From Treponema sp. (lineage in GTDB: Bacteria; Spirochaetota; Spirochaetia; Treponematales; Breznakiellaceae), in contig JAIRTS010000015.1 in assembly GCA_031254795.1 (NCBI GenBank), forward strand, positions 1 to 7,252: a DNA stretch of 7,252 bases, written 5' to 3'. The notes below the pieces were generated by a model. It did no database searches. It worked only from the letters and a program-made list of their open reading frames with translations, and was not told where the DNA came from. Position numbers and translations under genes: made by a program. Positions 1 to 6,355 of the stretch are shown piece after piece (position 1 is the first letter of the stretch; each line of letters starts with the position of its first letter).

Positions 1-522
1 CGCCGCGCCTGTTACTATATTTTCTTTTGAAAGATCTGGCAACAAGGAATCGGAAGAAAAACCCGCGCTGCCTGTTTTATAGGAAAACAACCCACCTCCA
101 GTTGAGGCGAATATATATCCCGTACTTCCCTCACTCGCTCCGCATATGGTCTGCATAACGCCGCCTGCGCTAAAAGAAACCGGATTCCACCCATTGACGA
201 CATCCTTGTAATACACTTTCGTCTCGCTGAGAGGATCGCCAGCAAGCGCATAGAGATACTCTCCGTCAGTCGCGATCTCCATAATGTTTCCACCGGGCGA
301 AGCCATGCGATCCCACTTGCCATCTTTGTAATAATGGACGGTCTTTCCATGCCGGCTCGCAACGTATATGGCGCTATTTAATTCGACCATAGCGGTGGGA
401 CTTCCCTTGACTCTCGGATCCTTTGGTTTCACTTCCTGAGAAATCGCGTGAAATATCGGATATTGATCGCAGGAAAAAAATAAAAAAGCCGCAAGAACAC
501 CTGCCATAACTCTGATTTTCAT
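1..522 (-). CDS. Putative lipoprotein with propeller-like repeats (partial, C-terminus off window)
   Basis: Reading the minus strand from an ATG at 522 gives 174 uninterrupted residues to the window edge. A good ribosome site (GAGGTG, 531-536 on the complement) precedes the ATG. The N-terminus has a basic start (MKIR), a short hydrophobic segment and FFSC with Cys18, which fits the relaxed lipobox of spirochete lipoproteins. An envelope-anchored protein is therefore likely. After the leader, beta-rich repeats alternate short hydrophobic strands with Gly and aromatic turns (AIYVAS, HYYKDGKWD, EYLYALAG, VYYKDVVNGW, GYIFAST, LFSYKTG). This looks like blades of a beta-propeller (WD40- or kelch-like), which usually bind a partner or ligand. 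No enzyme motif is visible. It lies downstream of, and in the same direction as, the barrel gene, separated by 148 bases of repeat-rich DNA. The lipoprotein call is fairly sure, the propeller fold is inference, and the specific function is unknown. Confidence 0.75.
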   Translation of the reverse strand, partial: MKIRVMAGVLAAFLFFSCDQYPIFHAISQEVKPKDPRVKGSPTAMVELNSAIYVASRHGKTVHYYKDGKWDRMASPGGNIMEIATDGEYLYALAGDPLSETKVYYKDVVNGWNPVSFSAGGVMQTICGASEGSTGYIFASTGGGLFSYKTGSAGFSSDSLLPDLSKENIVTGAA

Positions 523-543
523 ATTTCATACACCTCTATATTG

Positions 544-608
544 GACTTGTTCAATAACCCGGTTGGTTGTCTCGCAAGTCTCGCAAAACGCTCCGCATTT
601 TGCTGTTT
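544..608. repeat. Small inverted and tandem repeats in the intergenic region
   Basis: GACTTG at 544-549 is matched by CAAGTC at 575-580, with a central AACC-C-GGTT palindrome at 557-565. A 9-bp unit (GTCTCGCAA) is repeated exactly in tandem at 569-577 and 578-586. GCAAAA at 583-588 pairs with TTTTGC at 598-603 and is followed on the plus strand by a T-run (605-611), which resembles a factor-independent terminator. No plus-strand gene precedes it, so its role is unclear. These repeats lie just upstream of the lipoprotein start. Confidence 0.5.
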
Positions 609-618
609 TTTAGTGGTT

Positions 619-648
619 GTTGTTCAGAAACTTCAGGTTTTGAACAAC
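619..648. repeat. Strong intergenic hairpin (about 11 bp stem)
   Basis: GTTGTTC at 619-625 pairs with GAACAAC at 642-648. After a one-base asymmetry, AAAC (628-631) pairs with GTTT (637-640) around a 5-nt loop. It sits 22 bases past the barrel gene's stop codon, a natural place for a transcript 3' end. In that direction no U-tract follows, so it is not a canonical terminator. It could stabilise the mRNA 3' end or be a copy of a dispersed palindromic repeat. Confidence 0.55.
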
Positions 649-670
649 TCTATTTTGTCGCGTCAACATC

Positions 671-1333
671 CTAAAAATGGAAACGCGCCGATAACGACAC
701 TTCAAGAAAGTGTCCGGTCATATTTTTTCTGGATTCTTTTGTCCATTGGGGAACAAGCAGCCATCCCACATTCAGACCGAAAGACCAGTCTGGATTTAAA
801 CGAAAAAAACCGGAAACCGTAGGTTTCAGAAACAAGCCGAAATAATCGGTTTCAAGGTACTTCTGGGTGGCTCCGCCAATCGAAAGGGCGACAGGAATTT
901 CAAATCTCAGGTTTTTAATGGAAAAAGTGAATTGATAGCCCGCGCGTACGCCGAAAGGAACGATGTACAGCATATTTTCGCCGATAGTCCCCGCAAACGC
1001 GCCGCCGGCTTCGCCGCCCACAAAGAAACGCGGGGCGAGGAAGTAACTGTACGACAAATAGCCCCCGCCGCCCACATTCACATTCGTGCCATTTGACGCA
1101 AGTCCATCACTGTTGGTGTAAAAAAGGGGAATGACGGCTCCCAATGTAAAGGAAAATATCTGCTCGCCGCTTGAATACAAAGACGGCGCCACGCCCTCAT
1201 ACTCATCGACCGGGATTTCCTCTTCGATGTCTTCGTCCGATTCTTCTTCTTGGGCATATACGATCATACTGCGGCACAGGCCTGAAAAAAACAACAAACA
1301 GAATAAAAACAAAAAGGCTCGAGCCTTCTTCAT
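671..1333 (-). CDS. Probable small outer-membrane beta-barrel protein
   Basis: This gene encodes 220 residues. I chose the ATG at 1333, not the in-frame ATG 12 codons upstream, because AGGAG (1341-1345 on the complement) lies 7 nt before it and a classical signal peptide starts there: KKAR, a hydrophobic core at residues 6-20, and VYA as the cleavage site near residue 27. The mature protein starts with a very acidic linker (about residues 28-47, many Glu and Asp). It then shows about eight amphipathic strands, including a run near 59-72, GGGGYLSYSYF, VPFGVRAGYQF, FEIPVALSIGG, SFGLNVGWLL and a final strand ending in aromatic Phe (ARFHF). A C-terminal Phe is the usual signal for outer-membrane assembly by the BAM machinery. 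Length and strand number fit OmpW/OmpA-like 8-stranded barrels, which treponemes also have. No specific family can be named. Cys20 is not in a good lipobox (Leu at -1), so secretion by signal peptidase I is favoured. Confidence 0.75.
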   Translation of the reverse strand: MKKARAFLFLFCLLFFSGLCRSMIVYAQEEESDEDIEEEIPVDEYEGVAPSLYSSGEQIFSFTLGAVIPLFYTNSDGLASNGTNVNVGGGGYLSYSYFLAPRFFVGGEAGGAFAGTIGENMLYIVPFGVRAGYQFTFSIKNLRFEIPVALSIGGATQKYLETDYFGLFLKPTVSGFFRLNPDWSFGLNVGWLLVPQWTKESRKNMTGHFLEVSLSARFHF

Positions 1334-1416
1334 TGATTGACTCCTGTAAAAGCTATAACATGACAACAAATAACAGTTTGGAATAGTTACGGACGCTCTA
1401 AAACATGATCACGCCC

Positions 1417-1445
1417 TTACCGCAAAGACGGAATTTAAGTATACT
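1417..1445 (+). promoter_or_regulatory. Candidate sigma70-type promoter for the small membrane protein
   Basis: The -35 is weak (TTACCG, 1417-1422), the spacer is 17 bp, and the -10 is TATACT (1440-1445). Only 8 bases separate the -10 from the ATG at 1454, so transcription would begin at or within a base or two of the start codon. Confidence 0.45.
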
Positions 1446-1453
1446 ATAAAAGG

Positions 1454-1804
1454 ATGAAAATTGCTAGACCGGTAAAGAAACCCATTGTCATTATCCTTAT
1501 GAAGCGGGTTTCGTTCTTTTTTTTTGCGATGTGCCTTCTCTTGCTCCTGCTCTATGTTTTAAGCAACACCCAAAATCTTATGGACAAAACAGGGCGAATG
1601 ACGCTCAGTTTGATGGCGACAGCCGGCATTTGCCTTGCATTTTCATCGGTGATTGGCATTATCTGTACCTTGCTGATGTCCGTTTCCGGCAAATTCCGCT
1701 ATATCGGAGGCATCGCAACCTATGCGCTGCTTCTTCTTTTCGGTGTCATGGCGGCGGTTTTTTCATCCTCCATTCTTATTTTGGCGGATGGATACGGATT
1801 ATGA
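1454..1804 (+). CDS. Small three-helix membrane protein, function unknown
   Basis: This 116-residue protein is not one I recognise. It has a basic N-terminus (MKIARPVKKP) and three strongly hydrophobic segments at about residues 19-37 (rich in Phe and Leu), 50-77 and 83-111. The short loops include NTQNLMDKTGR and SGKFRY. The positive residues at the N-terminus and in the second loop, with a nearly neutral first loop, suggest an inner-membrane protein with its N-terminus inside. I chose the first ATG because it has a candidate promoter directly ahead and AAAGG abuts it. An internal ATG at 1499 (MKRVSFFFF) is an alternative that would remove the first 15 residues, and it also lacks a Shine-Dalgarno. 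The gene is divergent from the barrel gene and lies 160 bases upstream of galM. Nothing visible reveals a function. Confidence 0.6.
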   Translation: MKIARPVKKPIVIILMKRVSFFFFAMCLLLLLLYVLSNTQNLMDKTGRMTLSLMATAGICLAFSSVIGIICTLLMSVSGKFRYIGGIATYALLLLFGVMAAVFSSSILILADGYGL

Positions 1805-1856
1805 GGGCGCGAGCGGCATAAACAAAGGCGCGTCGTGATTTGCCGCCGGCGATTAT

Positions 1857-1919
1857 GACCGGAAAATTGCCCCGCTTTGACGCGGAGGAATAAATCTGAC
1901 TTTCCGGTTCGACTTTTTT
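1857..1919 (+). terminator. Possible weak terminator after the small membrane protein
   Basis: ACCGGAAA (1858-1865) pairs with TTTCCGGT (1901-1908). An inner CCGC/GCGG hairpin sits at 1872-1885, and a run of six T follows at 1914-1919. The long loop makes this weaker than a classical terminator. It overlaps the region just upstream of the galM -35. Confidence 0.3.
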
Positions 1920-1929
1920 CACTTTTCGC

Positions 1930-1957
1930 TTTACATCGCTCTGTTTTGTGATATACT
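1930..1957 (+). promoter_or_regulatory. galM promoter (sigma70-type), predicted to give a leaderless mRNA
   Basis: TTTACA (1930-1935), a 16-bp spacer and TATACT (1952-1957) match the sigma70 consensus well. The ATG follows after only 7 bases (all T except a final C), so the predicted first transcribed base is at or next to the A of the start codon. No Shine-Dalgarno is present. Confidence 0.6.
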
Positions 1958-1964
1958 TTTTTTC

Positions 1965-3002
1965 ATGAAAATCAACAAGAAACCTTTCGGAACGCTTTCC
2001 AATGGCAAGAAGATCGAGCTTTATACGTTGTCGGCCGGAGAATTAACGCTGTCTGTCAGTACGCTGGGCGCGACGCTCACGTCTCTGTACGCGCCGTCCC
2101 GAAAAACCGGCGTGGAAGACATCCTCCTCGGCTACTCAACGTTGGGCGGTTACGCCGCGGATCAGGCGTTTTTCGGCGCTACTATAGGACGCTTCGCAAA
2201 CCGCATTGGCGGCGCGCGGTTTATGATTGACGGCAAGACCTGCGTTCTGTTCAAAAACGACGGGGAAAACTGCCTCCACGGAGGATTAAAAAACTTCGGC
2301 AGGCAAGTCTGGAGCGCGGAGCAATACCAGGATAAAGACGGGGTGTACGTCCGGTTTGAGTTGAAAAGCCCGGACAATGACGAAGGTTTTCCCGGAGACC
2401 TCAAAGCCGCGGCGAGCTACGGTCTCACCAAGTCAAACGAGGTGGCGGCCATCTACGAGGCGACGGTTGACGCTCCGTGTCCGGTGAGCTTCACCAACCA
2501 CGCCTACTTCAACCTTGCGGGCGAAGGACGCGGCGACACGCTTTCCCACGAGGTGATTATCCACGCGTCTGAATATCTCCCGGTTGATGAACACGGCATC
2601 CCGACAGGCGAGTCGGCGCCGGTGGATATGACGCCCTTTGATTTCAGACTGTGGAAGCCAATCGGCGTGGACATAGACAAAACAGCGCCCGCCGCAGGCT
2701 ATGATCACTGCTACGTGATAGATGGCTCCCCAGGCAAACTGCGCCCTGCGGCCGAGGTGTTTGAACGCTCGTCCGGCAGAATCATGCGCGTATTCACGAC
2801 CCAGCCCGGCGTCCAGTTCTACACCGGCAACCATCTGCGCGGCATAGCGGGAAAAACCGGCTCCGTATACAATGCACACGCCGGCTTCTGCCTTGAGACC
2901 CAGCATTTTCCGGATTCGCCGAACAAGCCCCAGTTCCCCTCGTGCGTCTACGGTCCCGATAGAAGTTACGCGGAAAAAGCGGTGTTCAAGTTTGACTGGT
3001 AG
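1965..3002 (+). CDS. galM: Aldose 1-epimerase (mutarotase)
   Basis: This 345-residue cytoplasmic enzyme interconverts the alpha and beta anomers of glucose, galactose and related aldoses, the entry step to the Leloir pathway. The length is typical of the family. Signatures appear in order: STLGATLTSLYAP near the N-terminus (32-44), GATIGRFANRI (71-81) with the substrate-contacting Arg77, ENCLHGG (101-107) with His105, TNHAYFNLAG (177-186) with His179 as the expected catalytic acid, Asp247 in GYDHCY, and CLETQHFPDSPN (309-320) with Glu311 as the expected catalytic base. All key residues are present and the C-terminus is complete. The ATG at 1965 is the only sensible start, yet it has no Shine-Dalgarno and lies 7 nt from a good -10 box. 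The gene is transcribed alone and converges on the HTH-EIIA gene, with 48 bases between the two stop codons. The neighbours do not reveal which sugar it serves. Confidence 0.95.
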   Translation: MKINKKPFGTLSNGKKIELYTLSAGELTLSVSTLGATLTSLYAPSRKTGVEDILLGYSTLGGYAADQAFFGATIGRFANRIGGARFMIDGKTCVLFKNDGENCLHGGLKNFGRQVWSAEQYQDKDGVYVRFELKSPDNDEGFPGDLKAAASYGLTKSNEVAAIYEATVDAPCPVSFTNHAYFNLAGEGRGDTLSHEVIIHASEYLPVDEHGIPTGESAPVDMTPFDFRLWKPIGVDIDKTAPAAGYDHCYVIDGSPGKLRPAAEVFERSSGRIMRVFTTQPGVQFYTGNHLRGIAGKTGSVYNAHAGFCLETQHFPDSPNKPQFPSCVYGPDRSYAEKAVFKFDW

Positions 3003-3045
3003 TCTCGCGGCAGGGCGCTGTCGCGTGGCGTGGCGGCTGGTTGCG

Positions 3046-3060
3046 ACCGGCTACGCCGGT
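3046..3060. other. GC-rich hairpin between convergent genes
   Basis: ACCGGC (3046-3051) pairs perfectly with GCCGGT (3055-3060) around a 3-nt loop. The stop codon of the minus-strand regulator (3051-3053) lies inside it. No T-run follows on either strand, so it is not a canonical terminator. It could still act as a roadblock or 3'-stabilising structure for the convergent transcripts. Confidence 0.3.
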
Positions 3061-3704
3061 GGGATAGCCGTCAAGAGATCGTACGCCTGCCGCGTTGTTT
3101 CAGTTGCGAGAAGCTCGTCGCGCAGGCGCTTGTCTTTGAAAAGGTTGCTGAAAAAAGACAGAGTCTGCAAATAGTACGTATGCTGATTGTAGCATGCCGC
3201 AGTCATAAACAGCAGACGCACCGGTTCATCGTCCAACGCATGAAAATCAATAATGTCGGCGCGGCTTATGCCCACGGAAACCACCAGATCCGTCACCGAG
3301 GCAAGCCGTACGTGCGGAATGGCGACGCCCTTTCCTATGGCGGTGCTCATAAGGTCTTCGCGCTTTAGGACTTCGGACACCAGCTCTTGGCGGTTCTTTA
3401 CCTGCGGGGCGAGCGAGAGGTTGTCCGCAAGCGCGGAAAGAGCGTCGCGTTTAGTTGAATAATCAAGAAAAATAACGCGATCAGGAGAAATAATGGCATC
3501 GACATGCACCGCGTTTGGCTTCGACGGCTTGGTGGAAAGCCGGTCGTTGACCCATCGCTCTATATCAATGCGTTTGAACCGCCAGATGGCGCCGATCTTT
3601 CCCGCCGGAATCTCGCCTTTCTGCGCCCAATCGTACACCGTGCGCTCCGAAACCCGCAAGTACTTCGCCACTTCTTCTATGGTTAGTATATCTCCATCCG
3701 TCAT
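3051..3704 (-). CDS. HTH (excisionase-type) fused to PTS EIIA / PtsN-like domain
   Basis: This 217-residue protein has two domains. Residues about 6-53 form a MerR/excisionase-type HTH_17 module (LTIEEVAKYLRVSERTVYDWAQKG, interrupted here only by wording, then IPAGKIG and WRFKRIDIERWV) that binds DNA. Residues about 68-215 match the PTS EIIA type 2 (mannitol/fructose/Ntr) fold. GKGVAIPH ends in His131, the expected phospho-acceptor from HPr or NPr. A short linker (STKPSKPNAV) joins the domains. The likely role is a regulator whose DNA binding depends on EIIA phosphorylation, coupling PTS energy or sugar status to transcription. Similar HTH-PtsN fusions are known in spirochetes. The ATG at 3704 has AGAGG 5 nt upstream and a near-consensus promoter. 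The gene is 95 bases downstream of hisD on the same strand but has its own promoter. The target operon is unknown. The family call is sure and the regulatory mechanism is inference. Confidence 0.88.
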   Translation of the reverse strand: MTDGDILTIEEVAKYLRVSERTVYDWAQKGEIPAGKIGAIWRFKRIDIERWVNDRLSTKPSKPNAVHVDAIISPDRVIFLDYSTKRDALSALADNLSLAPQVKNRQELVSEVLKREDLMSTAIGKGVAIPHVRLASVTDLVVSVGISRADIIDFHALDDEPVRLLFMTAACYNQHTYYLQTLSFFSNLFKDKRLRDELLATETTRQAYDLLTAIPPA

Positions 3705-3721
3705 TATAGCCTCTGACCGCC

Positions 3722-3750
3722 ATAATACAATAAAACGCAGAGGATGTCAA
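3722..3750 (-). promoter_or_regulatory. Near-consensus sigma70 promoter of the HTH-EIIA gene
   Basis: On the minus strand TTGACA (3750-3745) is followed by exactly 17 bp and TATTAT (3727-3722). The expected start near 3714 leaves a leader of only about 10 nt that begins almost at the AGAGG ribosome site. This is the best promoter in the window. Confidence 0.75.
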
Positions 3751-3762
3751 GGAATGAGAGGC

Positions 3763-3776
3763 TGCGCCATGGCGCA
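3763..3776. other. Perfect 14-bp palindrome upstream of the HTH-EIIA promoter
   Basis: TGCGCCATGGCGCA is a perfect palindrome beginning 12 bases upstream of the -35 of the HTH-EIIA gene and 24 bases past the hisD stop. It could be a dimeric operator (for example for autoregulation by the HTH protein) or part of a weak hisD 3' hairpin. No T-run follows it on the minus strand. Confidence 0.35.
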
Positions 3777-3799
3777 TGCCCCGCGCGCGTCTCGCGCCC

Positions 3800-5170
3800 T
3801 CAACGCGACAGCCGCGCCTTCGCGCTTTCGGCGTGACCCGCAAGCCCTTCGGCGCGGGCGATGGTCTCGGCGGCTTTCACGACCGGCGCATAGCCCGCGC
3901 CTTCGGCACAGCGCAGGGTGGTGACGGTCTTGAGGAAATGCCGTACGGAAAGACCGCCGGTGAAACGGGCGCAGCCTGATGTTGGCAACGTGTGATTCGT
4001 GCCGGCGCTGTAGTCGCCGAGCGCTTCGGCCGCTTTTTCGCCGATAAAGAGCGCCCCGTAGTTTTTCAAACGCGGGAGGAGGCGCTCGTTCGCTTCATCG
4101 CCGCATTGCAGTTCCAGATGTTCCGGCGCGATGATATTCGCTATACGCGCCGCCTCGTTTTCATCCGTGTAGGTGACAATGAGTCCGCCGGCGTCAAGCG
4201 ACGCCCGCGCCGTCTTTGCGGCGCGCTCCATAGAAGCGGCGAGCCGCTTTTCAACCGCCTGCATGACGCGCCCGGCCAAGTCTGCGTTTGGCGCGAGGAC
4301 ACGGGCGCGGGCGTCCGGATCGTGTTCGGCTTGGGCGATCATGTCCGCCGCGATGATATCCGGGTTCGCGTCCGGCCCGGCGATGACAAGCACGTCCGTA
4401 GGACCGGCGACAAAGTCGATGCCGGCTTCCCCGAACAGGAGCCGCTTTGCGGCCGCCACGTACTTGTTGCCGGGACCCGCGATCACGTCGGCGCGGGGAA
4501 TGGTCTCAGTGCCAAAGGCGAACGCGGCTATCGCCTGCGCTCCGCCTATGGCAAACGCGCGGATGTTCGCGGCGCGGATGTTCGCGGCGCGGCTATCCCC
4601 GGCGCGGGCGCCGCCTGCAATGCGAATCGCCGCCAGAATTCTCCAGTCCGGCAAGCCGCCCCCGTCATGGGCGGGCGGCGACGCGACGAACACCTCTTCC
4701 ACGCCGGCGGCAAGCGCCGGAACAACGCCCATCAAAACCGAGGATATCAGCGGAAACAGTCCCGCCGGCGCGTAGATCGCGGCCTTTTGCGCCGGAATCA
4801 CTCGTTGCCCCGCGATCACGCCGGGCGCAATCTCATACTCAAAATCAAAAAACTGCTTTCTCTGCTCAACGGCGAACTGGCGGATGTTATCCCTCGCCAT
4901 TTCCAGCGCCGCCGCCAATTCCGCGTTGGTTGTACGGAGCCTCTCAAACGCCGCCGCCATCGCGTCGCCGGAAACCTCAAACCGCTCGGGAGAAGCGCGG
5001 TCAAATTGAGCCGTCCACTCCCGCGCCGCCGCGTCTCCGCGCCGCCGCACATCGTCAATAACGCGCCGCACGCCGCGCTCCACATCGCCGGCCGCGCTTT
5101 CGCCCCCGGCGCCGCCGCCTGTCTGGCTCTTCCAATAGGCGTCAAATTCGCCGCCCGTGATGAGTGTCAT
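3800..5170 (-). CDS. hisD: Histidinol dehydrogenase
   Basis: HisD carries out the last two steps of histidine synthesis, oxidising L-histidinol to L-histidine with two NAD+ and a zinc ion. The protein has 456 residues, somewhat longer than the usual 430 or so. All key positions are visible: GPGNKYV (232-238), VAGPTDV (254-260), zinc ligands Gln280 and His283 in AQAEHDPDA, the catalytic pair Glu350-His351 in IIAPEHLEL, Asp386 in GDYSAGTNHTLPT (385-397), and His446 in EGLAGHAES. Part of the extra length lies at residues about 189-203, an Ala/Arg-rich insertion just before the conserved IGGAQAIAA stretch that contains a perfect duplication. The start chosen is the ATG at 5170, not one six codons upstream, because AAGGAG lies 5 nt before it, inside the end of hisC. 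The start overlaps the hisC stop (ATGA), which indicates translational coupling. The gene is strongly Ala/Arg/GC-rich, giving long meaningless antisense ORFs. Confidence 0.95.
   Translation of the reverse strand: MTLITGGEFDAYWKSQTGGGAGGESAAGDVERGVRRVIDDVRRRGDAAAREWTAQFDRASPERFEVSGDAMAAAFERLRTTNAELAAALEMARDNIRQFAVEQRKQFFDFEYEIAPGVIAGQRVIPAQKAAIYAPAGLFPLISSVLMGVVPALAAGVEEVFVASPPAHDGGGLPDWRILAAIRIAGGARAGDSRAANIRAANIRAFAIGGAQAIAAFAFGTETIPRADVIAGPGNKYVAAAKRLLFGEAGIDFVAGPTDVLVIAGPDANPDIIAADMIAQAEHDPDARARVLAPNADLAGRVMQAVEKRLAASMERAAKTARASLDAGGLIVTYTDENEAARIANIIAPEHLELQCGDEANERLLPRLKNYGALFIGEKAAEALGDYSAGTNHTLPTSGCARFTGGLSVRHFLKTVTTLRCAEGAGYAPVVKAAETIARAEGLAGHAESAKARLSR
4562..4591 (-). repeat. Exact 15-bp tandem duplication inside hisD
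   Basis: Two identical 15-bp units encode RAANI-RAANI (residues 194-203 of HisD). The preceding DSR and following RAF codons look like partial copies. The duplication keeps the frame and lies in a region where HisD proteins normally have only a short loop. This is typical of slipped-strand expansion in GC-rich DNA. Confidence 0.85.
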
Positions 5171-6342
5171 AACATCTCCTTTGCGCACACCGCCAAAAAC
5201 ACGTCCATGTCAGCGTCGGTTCCAATGCTGACGCGGACAAAATCCGCGGCACGCTCCGTGTTGAAATGGCGTACAAGTATGCCCGCCTCACGCAGTCTGG
5301 TGAAAAATTCGGCGCCGGTCAACGCCGGATGCCGTATAAAGAGAAAATTGGCGCTTGAAGGCAACGCCGTATAGCCCTTCTCAACAAGCGCCGCGGACAC
5401 ACGCTCCCGCGTCGCAATGATTTTGCGCGTCGTCTCCTCGTAGTACGCGGCGTCCCGCACCGCCGCGGCGGCGCCGGCAAGGGCGAGGCGATCAACCGGA
5501 TAGGAATTGAAGGAGTCGCGGACACGGCATAGCCCTTCGACAAGCTCCTCATTGCCAACGGCGAAGCCGGCCCGCAGTCCGGCGAGGGACGCGGACTTTG
5601 AAAGCGTGCGAACCACCAGCAAATTCGGGTGGTCTTCTATGCTGTCTATGACGGAAAGAGGATCGGCGCCGCAAGCGCGGCTTGCGCCGTCCGCAGCGCC
5701 GGCGAAATCAACGTACGCCTCGTCAACAATGACGGCAACGCCCCGCGCCGCGTGATAACGCGCGATAGCGAGAACGTGTTCCCTGGACATGGCCATTCCG
5801 GTCGGAGCGTTGGGGTTTGGAAATACAACGCCGCCGCACGGCGCGAGGAAGCTGGTGTAGTCAATGGAAAAATCGTCTTGCAGGCGCGGACATTCGTAGG
5901 GAACGCCCCACAGCCGCGCATAAACCGGATAAAAGCTGTAGGTGATGTCGGGAAACAACACCGCCGCTTCGCGCCGCGTCACAAAGCCGTCCGCAGAGAC
6001 CACGCCGCCTGCGATGGGCGACCCCGTTTCAAAAAAGGCGGCGAAAGCGAACGCGAGGACTTCATCAGAGCCGTTGCCCGCAAACACCTGTTCCATCTTC
6101 AGTCCCCAACGTTCCGCGACAGCCTCCCGCAATTCCCGGCACGCGGGGTCAGGGTAGAGCCGCAGCCGTTCGCCGCAACCGCCTGCGCCACCCGCGGCGC
6201 GAGCAATCGCCTCCATCACTCTGGGCGAGGGCGGATAGGGATTTTCATTTGTGTTGAGCTTGATGCACGCCCTGTTTTGCGGCTGCTCCCCGGGCATATA
6301 GGGGGAAAGCGCCCGCGTCCTTGAATTCCAAAATCTGCTCAT
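5167..6342 (-). CDS. hisC: Histidinol-phosphate aminotransferase
   Basis: HisC is a PLP-dependent class I/II aminotransferase that converts imidazole-acetol phosphate plus glutamate to histidinol phosphate. Landmarks are KLNTNENPYPPSP (28-40), GNGSDEV (89-95), FPNPNAPTG (174-182) with the PLP-contacting Asn178, VDEAYVDF (206-213) with Asp207 and Tyr210, and the PLP lysine Lys249 in RTLSKSASLAGLRAGF. The C-terminal FVRVSIG (368-374) supplies the substrate-binding arginine. The frame stays open 85 codons upstream of 6342, but that part has no family resemblance. MSRFWNSRTRALSPY is a natural treponeme HisC N-terminus, so 6342 is chosen. No Shine-Dalgarno precedes it, while TAAAAT lies 7 nt upstream. 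At 391 residues it exceeds the usual 350-370. About 16 extra residues lie at 108-125, between ETG and the conserved VLFPDITYSFYPVYA strand, and there is a glycine-rich expansion near 51-56. The gene overlaps hisD by 4 bases and the two form an operon. Confidence 0.95.
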   Translation of the reverse strand: MSRFWNSRTRALSPYMPGEQPQNRACIKLNTNENPYPPSPRVMEAIARAAGGAGGCGERLRLYPDPACRELREAVAERWGLKMEQVFAGNGSDEVLAFAFAAFFETGSPIAGGVVSADGFVTRREAAVLFPDITYSFYPVYARLWGVPYECPRLQDDFSIDYTSFLAPCGGVVFPNPNAPTGMAMSREHVLAIARYHAARGVAVIVDEAYVDFAGAADGASRACGADPLSVIDSIEDHPNLLVVRTLSKSASLAGLRAGFAVGNEELVEGLCRVRDSFNSYPVDRLALAGAAAAVRDAAYYEETTRKIIATRERVSAALVEKGYTALPSSANFLFIRHPALTGAEFFTRLREAGILVRHFNTERAADFVRVSIGTDADMDVFLAVCAKEML

Positions 6343-6349
6343 AGGGGGT

Positions 6350-6355
6350 ATTTTA
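6350..6355 (-). promoter_or_regulatory. Candidate -10 element of hisC
   Basis: TAAAAT on the minus strand lies exactly 7 nt before the hisC ATG. No convincing -35 is visible 16-18 bp upstream (ATACAA or TACAAA at best). If used, transcription would start at or next to the start codon. Confidence 0.35.

Noticed and set aside
15..362. 115-residue minus-strand ORF
   Set aside because: It is an out-of-frame shadow of the lipoprotein, which has a ribosome site, lipobox and beta-rich repeats in another minus-strand frame.
583..611. Plus-strand terminator (GCAAAA/TTTTGC followed by T-run)
   Set aside because: No plus-strand gene lies upstream, so I kept it only as part of the repeat cluster.
541..822. 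93-residue plus-strand ORF
   Set aside because: It runs across the repeat-rich intergenic region and into the antisense of the barrel gene, with no ribosome site or recognisable domain.
1334..1416. Promoter for the barrel gene
   Set aside because: Several weak hexamers are possible on the minus strand (for example TTGCGG with TTTAGA), but none is convincing.
2433..2906. 157-residue minus-strand ORF
   Set aside because: It is antisense to galM and has no domain signal.
3992..5374. 460-residue plus-strand ORF
   Set aside because: It is antisense to hisD and the end of hisC. Its Arg-rich composition is an artefact of GC-rich codons in the real genes.
5629..6324. 231-residue plus-strand ORF
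   Set aside because: It is antisense to hisC, which has complete family motifs.
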